A stretch of 64,000 bases of DNA, taken from positions 22,481,143-22,545,142 of the forward strand of contig OZ025265.1 of NCBI GenBank assembly GCA_964019135.1. Reading direction: 5' to 3'. Within the stretch, counting starts at the first letter, position 1. The number at the start of each line of letters is the position of its first letter. The position numbers were made by a program, and so were the translations under genes. The notes under the pieces are model-generated. The model saw only the letters and a program-made list of their open reading frames with translations. It was not told the origin of the DNA and made no database searches. This stretch comes from Arenicola marina (Eukaryota; Annelida; Polychaeta; Arenicolidae). Below, piece after piece: positions 46,001-58,330 of the stretch.

Positions 46001-49000
46001 ACAGGACATACATTATTGTCAAGGCCGCTGTAATAGGCCAAATTACAGGACAGACATTATTGTCACCGTGGCTGTAATATGCCAAAATACAGGACATACA
46101 TTATTGTCACCGTGGCTGTAATAGGCCAAAGTACAGAACATACATTATTGTCACCGTGGCTGTAATATGCCAAAGTACAGAACAGACATTATTGTCACCG
46201 CGGCTGTAATAGTCCAACGTGCAGGACCCTGATTATTGCCACATCGGATGTAACAGGCCAAAGTACATGGCTCCAATTATTGTCACGGCTGCTGTAATAG
46301 GTCAAATTACAGGACCCTGATTATTGTTACGGCGGCTGTAATAGGCCAAAGTAAAGACCCTGATTATTGTTACTGTGGCTATAATATTCAAAGTACGTGG
46401 CTCTAATTATTGTCTCAGCGGATGTAACAAGCCAAAGTACATGGCTCCAATTATTGTCACGACGGCTGTAATAGGCCTAAGTACTGGACCCTGATTGTTG
46501 TCACTGTGGCTGTAATATTCAAAGTACATGTCTCAAAGTATTGTCGTTGCGGCTATAATACTCATATCTTGGTGCCCCATATCTATTCATAGCATGTCAG
46601 ATCAGATGAATGATGAAGCGTTGTTACATTATTATATGGAGTATATTGGGATGTTGTGTCCCGAGATATTGTTTTAGTACAACAGAGTTTGTTTCAATTC
46701 TTCTGTAATGCGATATGTCATGGTGCTGTACGAACCCTGCATAAAAACATGGAAATAAAATATATAAATTAAAAAAGAAAATGCTGTACGAACCTTGTAC
46801 TTTTCGATAGCCGCGAGAACTTGCTCGAAGTCAAATTTAGGGAACATGACTTGCTGGACGCCGTGAACAAACCTGGCGAATCCACCGTCGGCGAGACCCG
46901 CTATGTGGTACATAGGGAAGCAAGCGATATTTGTTTTCCCCTCGGGAATAACGTCTGCCATGGCGATTAACTCCGCCACGATGTTCCGGTGAGAGAGGAC
47001 GACGCCCTTGGGGGGTCCCGTGGTGCCGCTGCTGAACAGAATCAGGGCCGGCCAAGTGGCCGTGTCCGTGGTCCTGTCCCACTCAGCGTCCCGCCACTCT
47101 CCGGGGTGCGACTGCAGTGACGTCAGCGTGACGTCATCGTCAGCGCCGCCCGCCACGTTGTGGTCATTATCGCTGATGATGACTTGAATCTGAATTAATT
47201 GGATGGAAAGAATATAGTAAAATTAAGAATAGTAATATATATATACATATATATATGTAACAGGACTGTATCTTGTATTGTCATGTCCATTCTCGCAGCA
47301 TGCATGATTCCTCTATCGAAGAACGATTCATTGTGTCAGAATATCACATCCGAAACTGGACAAGCGCTTAAGTCCCATTCTGTTCACTGTCGGACTTCAT
47401 TGACTCACTAAATATGTAGTTATATCCCCCCAATATAAATTTGCATCACAGCTGGAGCTCATTCACAAGTTCCACCGCGCAACTAAGATAAAATATCCTC
47501 TTTACCTGCTGGTCACCCATATTGATAGCCTCTCTGACAACCGGAAGTAGCTGCGGCTCCGTAAATACAAAACGGGGTCGAAGGTCCCTGAGATAATGCT
47601 TCAGCTCGTCTGCAAAAACAAGCCACGGATAAGCGTGATTTCACTGATAACAAACTAATCATTGAGAGATTAATAAGAGATGAAGCATTTCTTAGTGGTC
47701 CGAATAATACGGTTGACTTGAGCATGACCATCTCCAGGCATGGTATGCATATCTCCGATTCGTTTTCTTTGAGAAACATTAAGGATAGGTTGTTAAGAAT
47801 AATCTATTAGAGTGAGTGAAGCAATTTTAATTATATTAGTGTAAGTAACCAATGGGAGTATTGATCATCGTGTTGTTTTATTTGTTTAACGATTGGGCCA
47901 AATCTCCGTGCCGTTGCCTAGTATTTTACTTCCGCTTTTCCTGATTGTGAGTTGTTTTTGAGCGAAAAAACTTCCGCTGTATTAACTAATATATAAGTAG
48001 ATGAAAATAAGCCTGACAATAACGCTAGGCTTACATTAATGGAATCCACGAACGGTATTGCATGTAACCGACATTTATGTACATCTTGAACAAAGCTCAC
48101 ACCCCTCCTGATGTTTCTGCTGTTTTGTATACCAACAGAAAAAATAAGACCTTGATCTTCATATTCCTAATGACACTTTAGAATAATGACCTTGACCCCC
48201 AATGACGCTTATCGAAGCCGAATGATCTTGACCCCCAATGACACTTATAGAAGCAGAATGACCTTGACCCCCAATGACGCTTATAGAAGCAGAATGACCT
48301 TGACCTACATGCGGTGCTGGCCGGGTTGAGGGTGCTGACTGTCCCTCCAGCCATCAGAGCCCCGTACATCACACACAGGAAGTCCGCAGAATTCGTCTTC
48401 AGGAACGCTATGGTGTCACCCTTGCGCATCCGCAGTTTGTTCTGTAGACCGTTGGCCGTTCTGTTCGAAATATCGCAGATGTCGTTAAAGGTGTATGTGC
48501 GACCATTTCCCTTGTCAATCTGCGAACAAGAAAATGCTAGCAGCGTAAGACTTTCACGTGTATTAGCCTATATTCTGTATTGCCTGGCCCTGTTTGAACA
48601 TACCCATCGTAACGGAAAGCATGTGTCATAATATTAAAAAGAATACAACAATATTAAAGATTTGACTCAAATATCATTTAAATATTAAGAGATACTACGA
48701 AGAATTTGAAGAGCGTCAGTGTATGTTATGTTGAAGATTGTTATTATTATGTCATTTAATATTTGATGTCTATCAGTTAAAACGAACAAAAAAAACATAT
48801 ATATCACCAAATGTATGAGCTGCTTTGAAATAAGATGGTATATACCATAATAATATACATTCATTATATCTCTTAATACTTTATAGAAAAAAATACCTGA
48901 ACAATTTTGGCACTCCAATAATAATATGTTAATTGTTACTACAGCAGATAATATCAATAAATAATGTTTACCCATGAAAAAAAAAATATGAGAGGATGAA

Positions 49001-49428
49001 CCAAATTTTTCATTTGATCGTTCTCATGGTATGAGGAAAACAGCCACGAAATAGAGAATCGCATATAAATACATGTTGTTTTGAAGAGAAAAGCGATTAG
49101 TTAAAGAAAATGCAATACTAAACATGTATTCCTGTCTTCATTTGAGAAGAGGGGGGCGGTAGTGTAATTCAGCAAGAGTCAGTGTTAAAGTGGGGTTCTC
49201 CAGAATAGGAGGATGCAGTCGTATCCATGTCCTCGGTCGGCGTACGTTGTCATCCTCTCCTCATTATTGCTCCTCTGACTGCACTGCTCCAGTCACAATA
49301 AAACCATGTGATAATCTAGTACCTACCACACACGTCTTATTGCCATGTTTTCGGCCCTCTGAGATGACGTATTGGTGAACAGGTACATCCGGGACCTTCA
49401 GGGGTGGACCTCGTAACACGCGCGCCAT
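37091..49428 (-). CDS. 4CL/luciferase-like peroxisomal acyl-CoA synthetase, copy B (10 exons)
   Basis: The minus-strand exons in reading order are 49428..49327, 48519..48309, 47609..47506, 47189..46794, 45808..45637, 42518..42412, 42107..41963, 38632..38550, 38308..38143 and 37215..37091. Every exon has the same length and phase as in copy A, giving 536 residues ending in SKL. All core motifs ([38 protein letters not shown]) are unchanged. By eye exons 6 to 10 are identical to copy A, while exons 4 and 5 carry about ten amino-acid changes. These include HLAGL to [14 protein letters not shown] to [12 protein letters not shown] to GKT, NILAE to NIVAE, and IRYVITGGG to IRNVLTGGG. The changes lie between the P-loop and the YGMTE motif, the part that forms the acyl pocket in this family. 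Both copies appear functional; a shift in substrate is possible but unproven. Confidence 0.95.
38729..41480 (+). mobile_element. Broken, 5'-truncated LINE in intron 7 of synthetase B
   Basis: Counterpart of 10,930..13,675. It keeps slightly more sequence: a T-run and an 8 to 9-bp segment near 40,110 and 40,165 are intact here and shortened in unit A. The palm piece around [18 protein letters not shown] (near 40,210) is therefore in one 127-codon frame. It is otherwise broken by the same stops as unit A, and is inactive. Confidence 0.85.
42524..42657. repeat. AAT/AATATT microsatellite next to the exon 6 acceptor, copy B
   Basis: Counterpart of 14,703..14,836, directly upstream (in gene sense) of exon 6. 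Confidence 0.9.
42837..43165. repeat. 43-bp minisatellite in intron 5 of synthetase B
   Basis: Counterpart of 15,016..15,345 with about the same unit number. Confidence 0.9.
45558..45637 (+). mobile_element. SINE tail abutting the exon 5 donor, copy B
   Basis: Counterpart of 17,731..17,810. The (AACC)n-type tail again forms the intronic side of the exon 5 donor. Confidence 0.7.
45806..46560. repeat. 44-bp minisatellite containing the exon 5 acceptor, copy B
   Basis: About 17 units. The same core as 17,979..18,690, with the first unit providing the exon 5 acceptor. Copy number and internal variant order differ slightly from unit A. Confidence 0.85.
48186..48307. repeat. 36-bp repeat abutting the exon 2 donor, copy B
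   Basis: Counterpart of 20,329..20,450. Confidence 0.8.
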
Positions 49429-50346
49429 TTTCTGCCAATAGTCAAATCAAGGTCAAGGTCATGTTAATTGAATTTGGACACACGGTCACATTTGTACGCA
49501 TATGGACCAAGAAATTGGTCTTGGGACGAACAAATGGGGTTGGACAAAACATGACCCAGGACTGCAGTTCACTCTGCTTACCAACTGAGCTAGTGCTGCT
49601 TTATAGGTAAATTGACTACACAAACAGTGTTTCCTTTAATCGTGAAAATATAAATGATATATTTATGTCCTTAAAGTTGCATATTGAGCTCTTTCCCGCC
49701 AAAACTAACGAGGTCAAAATGAGGTCTTTGAATCGTCCAAAATTTCTTTTGTCTATATTCCACGCATGCCAGACCGCCAAATGGAGTCTCTTAGCCTTGC
49801 CCGTGGGATCAATGTACCAGAGGTTTTCAACTTAGTTGTAAACGTCATCAGTTTGTGTGCAAATAAGAATCAGTCTTTGAATCGTCCAAAATTTCTTTTG
49901 TCTATATTCCACGCTTGCCAGACCGCCAAATGGAGTCTCCTAGCCTTACCCGTGAGATCAATTTACCAGAGGTTTTCAGCTTAGTTGTAAACGTCATCAG
50001 TTTGTGTGCTTCGCCATGCTTTGTTATGTTTAATAGGTTTCTGAATTCATAGAACAAAACAGTCGAGTTTTGTGCAAATTTTGATATATATATCGCCTGG
50101 GCTTAGATTTGGCGGGAAACGCTCGACAAGCAGCTATAAATATAATAAGATCCTTACATACAAATATGTATGGTGCAATACATAAAAAGGCATGTTGGCT
50201 TTCTTGTGTACTACGTAATCAATTGTTCGGTATTGCTGCCGTATTTGAAAATTAAGGGCTGCGACAACATGTCTATCGCCCTGCAAACCTTCTGTTTTTT
50301 TACTATTATAATATAATATGGTATATAATATAATGGTATATAATAT
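49429..50346. other. Upstream region of synthetase gene B
   Basis: Expected to hold the promoter, but no core element is evident. A 149-bp direct duplication is present only here: AATCGTCCAAAATTTCTTTT starts at 49,731 and again at 49,880. About 840 bp present in unit A (22,315..23,150) is replaced by a short TATAATATGG-rich stretch near 50,310..50,347. Confidence 0.5.
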
Positions 50347-50660
50347 GGTGACCTGTACGATACAAAACCAGCACACCTTATTGCGCCACCTATCGAATGA
50401 ATGAACACAAACATCTTCAAGCTTAGTTTTACCCCCAAGTCGTGCTTCTCGTGACCTATATCATGCAAAACGAGTACAACTGTCAGCACTATCTGATGAA
50501 TGAACGCCTAAATCTCTAAGTGCACTTTGAGCGGGAGTTTGACCCCGCAAGCCGTAGTGCTGGTGACCTATATCATACAAAACAAGTAGGCCTAGGCCTA
50601 CAACTGTCAACGCCATGTATCGAATGAACGAACGATAACATGTCTAAAGAGCGCAGTTTT
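50347..50660. repeat. About 110-bp degenerate tandem repeat, unit B
   Basis: Three imperfect units; counterpart of 22,995..23,455 with the first unit(s) lost. Confidence 0.65.
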
Positions 50661-50671
50661 ACCAAAGATTA

Positions 50672-50853
50672 GAGGGGCGGATCCAGGGGGGGAGGGCAAC
50701 CCGACCCCGCCCCCCCCCCCTTTTAGGGCTGAAACTTATAAAATTTATACCACTTAACATAGGAAAGCCAAAACCGCCCCCCCCCTATCCAGTATATCTG
50801 GATCCGACCCTGGAAACGGCCCTCCCTATCCAGATTTTCTGGATCCGCCCCTG
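50672..50853. mobile_element. MITE with CAGGGGCGGATCC ends, locus 1 unit B
   Basis: Counterpart of 23,482..23,664. The flanks are GATTA on both sides here, which supports a 5-bp target duplication. Confidence 0.75.
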
Positions 50854-50859
50854 GATTAT

Positions 50860-51740
50860 GCAAGGTAGGCCTACTGTAAGCAAGGTACTTGTATTAGTAC
50901 GAGCGGCGGTACCCGCTGTACTTACTCTGAGCGCAGTTATGCGCAGCCCGCCACCTCGCTTGAGGTATTTATAATACATAACACAGCCTGCGACATACAT
51001 GGCCCAAACAAATTCACGGCACACTTACCCTGGGAGTTTGTTTGTCAACTGGTCGTAAAGTTGTTATCGTCGCATGAAATTTTCGGCTTCTGAGCTTTTT
51101 TCGATGATATCCAGGTCTGTGGGTGACAAGCGTGTCTAGGTGGGCAGCTGACCTTTACTGTTAACTTAGGCGCCGATCGACACTGTCTTATCACTGACGT
51201 CCGATGAAGTAGGTCGTAGGTTGTATTACATGTTGGAGAGCTGCCGGGGGTGTCGAGGGGGGGGGGGGGGTGGAGGTAGGGGAGTTACTCGCCATATTAT
51301 ATAAGCCTATAGGCCTGTAGTATTTTTGTTCTTTTGGAAAGGAGGGGTGGGGGGGGGGGGGGGGGTAACTGGCAGGTACTAGCCATATTATATATATATA
51401 GATGCATTTTTTTTTCTTTTACAATGTGTGGGGCGGGGTGGGGGGAGGGGGGGGGGTTACTATAGTCGCCACGGAAACTCTCCGGACAATGACATTTTCT
51501 AATTATTTGTTTACTGTACGAGTTGAGGACGAAATCTATGCATTTTCCTTACCTAAGGACTGAGGCAAGTCTGAACAATCGATCTGTAGTTCGATTCCTA
51601 TCCTCTCAATACATGACCTGCCATGCTATTTAATAGAGCAGACGATGTTGTTTTTTATCGTTCTCTCGTCAGTCGTGCAACGGTAAAGGTCATCCAACTG
51701 CCACCTGATTGGTTCAAAATCTAGGTCAGGTTGGCAAAGT
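50860..51740. other. Homopolymer-rich intergenic DNA, unit B
   Basis: Counterpart of 23,665..24,530. The G-run lengths differ between units (near 51,257, 51,350 and 51,430). No gene is seen. Confidence 0.5.
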
Positions 51741-52429
51741 CCATCGCGTCATTTGACGAGGGTACCGAGGTTGAATGCAATGGTTAGGGGGGTAGTGGTT
51801 GATCTGCTCTACCCACATTTGCAGAAGGCGTTTGCTTTGACTCCAAGTTTAGCCTCAATTGATAATATACTGATTTCAAGTTCACTCTGGGTCACTTTAG
51901 GTATGCGTCGATGCTTAAAAACAGAGTTAATAATAAAACGCTACAAAGGAATTCAAACCCATGACCCCTTACAGAGATGTAAATCGATCCGTCTTGATTT
52001 TGAACAACGTCTGTTCTCTGTCCTTAACTCATATTATGACCCAAAAGAACGGAAATAACACCGGGATGGTTGCCTAGGCATGTGCCGTGACTGAGAGTAA
52101 CCCCCCTCCCCTGCCCGCGGCGCAAGGGCACAACATCAAGTTTGTCATATTACAGGCTCACGGTGTGTCCAATGTGGACCCAACGCTATGGAAGGCCGTT
52201 TGGAGATTAAATTCCCGAAAGAGAAAGCTGTGCCAGCTAATATTGATGAAACGTGACGATTTGGTGTAGTTTTGTTGTATATCCTGGCGGCGTGGTCCTC
52301 ATTAGAATAGGTTTGAGCTAACGTTTACATGCGTTTGATGAAATCAAGAATTAAATGTCTAAATGGCGCGCCATATGATTGCAAATGTGGTGTTGTCAGT
52401 AAGGCGTAGTGACACCAGAAGTAGGTCAG

Positions 52430-52698
52430 AGCCATAGTTGGATGGCTGTATATTCAGGACGCTTTAACCACTTTTTGTCATATCGCGTCAATGGGAGAAG
52501 GAATGGAGAGTGGAGCCATGTCTCCGGGGATAACCCCATACTCTTTGCGAAGACAGACATGGGATCTTTATCCTGCTTGTTTGGAGGTAGACCTTCCCAC
52601 ATACACGGCCACATCGGAGCTCGAACCACCGATCCACGTGCCGTTAGGCTCTCAGGTGACCAGAACACTCAATGCGAGCGCTCTAACCCGCTGAGCTA
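52430..52698 (-). mobile_element. tRNA-derived SINE, near full length, unit B
   Basis: Counterpart of 25,522..25,796 with A and B boxes kept. Confidence 0.8.
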
Positions 52699-53269
52699 CC
52701 GGGCCTGCCCCAGCTGGCCCCTGTAATTATTAGTTACATGAATATGGAGTCATTGAACAAGCCTATTAATACACAAAAACTGTTGCTCCAAGCTGATCAT
52801 GATATGCACCATTACCCAAAGCCATGACTACAATATCTTATAATATTGATGCTAAAATGTGCTTATGACAATATTGCACCATTGGTGGAAACCGATATTA
52901 TGTAAAACAACTATATGTTGATGATTTATGGACACTACTGGCATAGATATTCAATAAGTTAGTAGAATACTGCTTTAACTTTGCACTGTGGCTGCTGTTG
53001 CAAGAAAACTGCAACTTATACGAGGGATATATTGATTTCTCAGTTCTGTAGGGTAATACCAAAGGAAGGATTGGTCAACCAATAAAATTGAGTAATCGTT
53101 AAATTGTGCACAAAAAAGATAAGGAAATAAAAGTTCCATAAATAGCCCCGAAAAATTATTTCACAATATATTCATATTTAAAATAATTCTTTAAATATGC
53201 TTGAAAATATTTACTCCTGTAAATATTGTGTTTAAACAAAGAACTGAGATGGTCTTAGTGGCTTCACTG

Positions 53270-53440
53270 ATATACGACCACGGTACGCCTACCCCGTAGT
53301 GGTCGTATATTTAGACCCCCTTCTGCGACCGCGTACGATTTGCGACCACGTCGTGCAACTGACGTATGGAGGGCGTATCGTATACGGCCACGATACGACC
53401 GACGTAAATTTTACGACCGCTTGGTGCAACCGGCCCCAGG
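53270..53440. repeat. Foldback element built on CGACCAC motifs, unit B
   Basis: Counterpart of 26,358..26,527. Confidence 0.5.
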
Positions 53441-53911
53441 CCATGAGTGGAAGACGTCAAAAATAAGCCACGCCGCACTGTAGGCTACATTTAGACCCAG
53501 CACCCACAGTGGGACGGGGGGGGAGGGGGGGGGGTGACCGATTGCCCGGAGTGATACCCTAATTTGAAGCGTGAAGCACACCCCCCCCCCCCCCGCCACC
53601 ACTCATTCTCATTTTAGGAGCGTGGGAAGGGGAGAAGGGGGCCGGTCCTTTTATAACCCCCCCCCCCACCCTACATCATCATTTTGTGAAGACCCCCCCC
53701 CCTCTTCCTTATCCGTTCGTCTCTTTTTTTTGCTATGATTTCGTAGGTCGATATTATCATTGATGATACGTATCAGGCGCCAGACTTGCCACTCTTAAGC
53801 CTGCTGTTTACCAGTCTTTGGTCCGCCTTTTGCCACTCTTTGGTGCGCGTATTCAGCTACAGAAAAAAAACGTGATTGTTATTTTCATATGATTACGTTA
53901 ACCTTAACATA

Positions 53912-54109
53912 CAGGGGCAGATCCAGAAAATCTGGATAGGGAGGGCCGGTTCCAGGGTCGGAACCAAATATGCTGGATAGGAGGGGTGGCATGGTGGGGG
54001 GGGGGGGGGGCGGTTTTGGCTTTCCTATGTTAAATGATATAAATGATATAAATTTCCGCCCAAAAAGGGGGGTGGGGGGGTCGCTCCCCACCCGCAGGAT
54101 CTGCCCCTG
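53912..54109. mobile_element. MITE with CAGGGGCGGATCC ends, locus 2 unit B
   Basis: Counterpart of 27,000..27,187, with a slightly longer G run inside. Confidence 0.75.
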
Positions 54110-54319
54110 ACGTACCCATGATAATAACATTATATTTCACACATTATATTATAATATTCGCGAAGCGTCCGCGCTTCACGAGGTAGGCATTTATTAGCTT
54201 TCAGAGAATAGACCGTTCCAGGGGAAATTCTGGCAAGCGCGTGTTTCGGGTGAACTCGAGCTCGCTCTTAACCTGAAAATCAGACGTTAATGCCATGAGA
54301 CAGTCTGAACGATCGACAT

Positions 54320-54520
54320 TAACATTTTTGAAAGGGTACAAGGTGTTTTGGCTGTATTTCGTTATTTATATGTTTTTTTCTTGAGAATTATAATGATGCC
54401 ACAAACTACAGCTAACAGTTTTTGAAGAATCTTGAAATTTTTCCCCCGGCCGACATCAGCGGTAAAAGCGGGCTTGCTTAGCGCCACCTTGCGGGGAGCT
54501 TGCAAAGCTAATTCATCATC
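54320..54520. repeat. Dispersed repeat (GAAAGGGTACAAG family), locus 2 in unit B
   Basis: Counterpart of 27,395..27,600. Confidence 0.55.
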
Positions 54521-55040
54521 GGTATTACACTGGAGAGGTAAGTGTCGCCGTTCCGCTGGTGTAGTAGACGAACTGAAATACGACCGTGCATTAGCCACTA
54601 GAGAAAATATACTTTTTTATGGTGTTTGTGAGTGATATTTGCCATAGCTTGGCCTATTGGCAAGCATACCTGGACAGGCACACACACAGGTTCAGGTTAC
54701 GCCTCATAGGGCTATACAGTTCTCGCGATCGGGCCGCGAGACTTCAGTCTTGGGGGCAAATAAACACACGTGCTCCATGTTGAAGTATAGGCCCCTATAA
54801 GTCAATTGCTTTCCAGGTTTATTCTAAAGACTTGGAAGGTATACGTTAAATATTTGGAGGCGATGAAGCGCAGAACTTTTGGAATATACAAGTAAAAATC
54901 TCCTCTTCAAAACACGCGAAAGCTAAAAATAGCGTTGTAAATTTGGCCCTGCACCCGGGCTTTCGCGAGTTCTCCAAACAGCGACTGACGTCACAGAGTT
55001 TCACGTGCCCCCGCGGTAACAAAAATGGCGAGAGCAAGTG

Positions 55041-57238
55041 ATCGACTTAACCATTCCGCCGTAAAAATGTGCCGTGCATGGAGTAACAACACACCGATGC
55101 GTTATTAAATCACATGGTAAAGGTAAAATAAGACCAGTTGGATGTTTTCGTATCACTTTTGGATCACGAAAAGACCAAGCTTCATCATTCATTGTAAGTT
55201 TTCTGTTTGAAGCGTTGCGCCAACGTTGACACCGGAGAGAATCCGTGTGACATCATAATGCCTCGTTTTCGTAGGATATACAAAAAACGTTAGTTTCTCA
55301 CCCGTGTTGTCCCATCGTAACAAATATTCGTCATTGTGATGGCGCAAACGAATGAAAAATATGTCGTCTATCCGTTTTGTGCAGCTATATTTCTTAAATA
55401 TTCTTAGTCATATCGCTAGGCCTTCCGCAATGGACCCACCACTCGGCTCTTGCGCAAATAGTCTGGTTCCCAATCTCTCTCTTTGCGTAACATACACGTC
55501 ACCCCTACGTCACAGATAGTCAGGATACCAGTGTGCGCAGTGATTCTAAACTCGTTCCAAACACGTGCTTCGTTTGTTTGTCCCCAAAATGAGTAAACCG
55601 GAATTGTAGGCGAACGAGAGATTATAGCCCTATTGGCTTTCCCGCTGGACTGAACCTGTCATAGCGCACGCAGCTCCTCAACGATGGCCAGTGTGCCTCA
55701 GATGCAAGAAATTAAAGTCAGACGTTATGATTACTTTACTCCCAATGTTCAGCATCCAACGGTGAATGTCTGACGTCGCACACGGTATCCTCGTTAAATA
55801 AATATATTTAAACCAATTGCGCATGAGCACCAACGTCAAAACAACACCATTCGCGTGGTGGCGCTTCGTACACCGAGCCATTGACACGCGATAAGCGAAA
55901 CGCCACCTGGCGAAAGCCGCTGGTGAAGAATGACAAAATACAAAATGGCGCGATCAATGACAAGAAATTCTAATATTAACAAACTTCAAAAGAATCTTTT
56001 GGTTCATTTTTTCGATAAATATGAACTTTATGTATCATAGTACAACATTACAAGGGTTTTATGCATCGTATACCCTTAAGAACACTTAGTCGCCCACGCA
56101 AACAAACCATACACCAGCCCCTTAATACAATGTACTTAATACATTGCTGGATTCGGGGGGGGGGGGGGGGAGGTTCCGCGGTAAAGCCCCCATTTTTCCG
56201 TGCCAAACCCGCTAGGAACGGGTATTTTCCTGCAGCCCGCTATGCAGAACGCACATATTCAGAGAAGCCCCTTCGCACCCCCCCCCCTCTGTCGTCGCAA
56301 GTTTTACAATATCCGCTCTATATTTTTCATAATGAATGTTCGCTCTCTGCGGCATCAAGGCATCAACCTGGTGAACATAATTTATTTCTCAAGAGTTTCT
56401 CAACATAGGGCCTACACATATACATATACAAATGTAATACATGCAGTGATTTAACATCAAAGTCGTGACGAAACATCTGCAGATCTCCAACAGCGACATT
56501 TTAAGTTCTCGCTGACATGAAAAACAACGTGAACGCCGGTGTGAAGTACATGTTGCCATGGTTACGTACAGTGTACCAAGCAGGAATCCACATGTTTCTC
56601 AAAACAACAGCAAAAAGCAAAGGAACATTAGAATAGGTGAAGTGAATCCAAGGGGGGGGGGGGGGGGGGAGGGGGGGCACCGCATATAGTTAGGTATAAC
56701 TTTTTTTCTCTTTTTTTTTCTCTGAATCCCCGAAGCAGAAATCAATAATTTGTCTCGATGTGCCTACTCCTCCAAATTCTTTCTACGGCAAGGGGCGGCA
56801 CACCCCCCACCACTGTAGATAATGTAGTGCCGATCCCCCCTCTCCCCCCAAGAGTGAATCATTTTTACTTCACACGCGTAGACAAGGAAGAAAACAAATT
56901 CTTCTCCAGTGACCTGAAGGTCCGTTGTGCACCCTATGTTGGCACTTCGCAAGGTTTGCTACATGCTACTATTGTGGGCTGAAATAAACCAAGACATCGC
57001 CATTTTAATGAACTTCTTAATTATATTATATGAGGTTAAATAGGCTTTTCTGAAACTCTATTATACGTTAATTTTGTCAATTTCCATCATGGCTTTGGCT
57101 TAAGGTAAGCAACCCATAATAAGTCTGCGATTTGGAGCAGACCTCGGTAAACATCGGCAAACATCGGCGGGCGGTAGCCCCGAGATTTTATACAGTCTTA
57201 ATGAAACAAAGCAGGAATAAAACACAGCAAAAGAAGTG
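55041..57238. other. 2.2-kb segment present only in unit B
   Basis: This stretch is bounded by AAGTG on both sides (55,036..55,040 and 57,234..57,238). Unit A has a single AAGTG at the junction, so unit A most likely lost it by microhomology deletion. It contains long G and C runs (near 56,154, 56,278 and 56,652) and short open frames with no recognised domain. No gene could be supported. Confidence 0.6.
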
Positions 57239-57974
57239 GTGATATGTACAGCTTAAAAGACTAATAACACGGCCGCGAAAACCCTACTTAAAGCATGCAT
57301 GCCGGCATGGGCCACATCTGAAGGGATATATGGCTGATCCATCATAAAGTCATGTGGGTATCTAGCTTTGTAGCATGGTATGACCTAAGTAGTGCAAAAA
57401 TAACCTTTTCTTGATTCATCTAGTGGGACCAGCATCTGAATCAATATTTTGGTCGCAATTTGTTTATGTTAGTTTATTGATTTGTACAATGTTGACAGAA
57501 CATTCGTATTGAGCATGCCGATTATTTCTTTTCGTTCTGGGATCGATTACGACGGATACAATATCTACAGTTTCTATTTGTGATACAGTGTGGCGACATC
57601 TGGAGACAGGAAGTACGACAGCCAAGTCTGGAATTACGCAGCGTTGCGCCCCTCAATGCCCCAAATTAGCCAAACGAAACGTACTAGATCCAATACTAAT
57701 GATTCCGTGGCAACAAATATGTCATTAATCGAGGGACACCACCACACTGGGTCGATGCTCTAACGAGAAGGAACGGCTGCATCTGCGTCAGTTACCAAGG
57801 AAACAGACACAAGATCAAACCCGCCGTTGTGTTACCCGCAAACTGGGAAAATTTTTCTTTTCGTTAGACTTACTTATGCAGCAATTTTCGCCTAAAAAAG
57901 ATTATGGACTTTTAGACTGTTTTACTTTCCTAATAATTTGAAAATATATTTACATTCTCATATCTATGTCTATG
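57239..57974. other. DNA downstream of IkB-like copy C; nothing recognised
   Basis: Nearly identical to 28,119..28,857 and without a coding signal. It may hold the 3' UTR of the minus-strand IkB-like gene. Confidence 0.45.
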
Positions 57975-58330
57975 TTTATCGTCCGTGTCATCTTCCGTGT
58001 CATCGACTGACATATCGACGCCATTTATCGTCCGTGTCATCGACTGACATATGGACGTCATTTATCGTCGGTGGCATCGTCCGTGTCATCGACTGACATA
58101 TGGACGTCAGTTATCGCCCGTGTCATCGACTGACATATCGACGTCCTTTATCGTCCGTGCCATCGACTGACATATGGACGTCAGTTATCGTCCGTGTCAT
58201 CGACTGACATATCGACGTCATTTATCGTCCGTGTCATCGACTGACATATCGACGTCAGTTATCGTCCGTGTCATCGACTGACATATCGACGTCATTCATC
58301 GTCCGTGTCATCGTCTGACATATCGACGTC
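57975..58330. repeat. 37-bp minisatellite overlapping the IkB-like 3' end
   Basis: About nine to ten units with the core GTGTCATCGACTGACATATC. The array crosses the stop codon at 58,292, so the acidic C-terminus (DDVDMSDDDTDDE) is encoded by the innermost unit. Since 37 is not a multiple of three, units beyond the stop are out of register with the coding frame. Confidence 0.9.
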
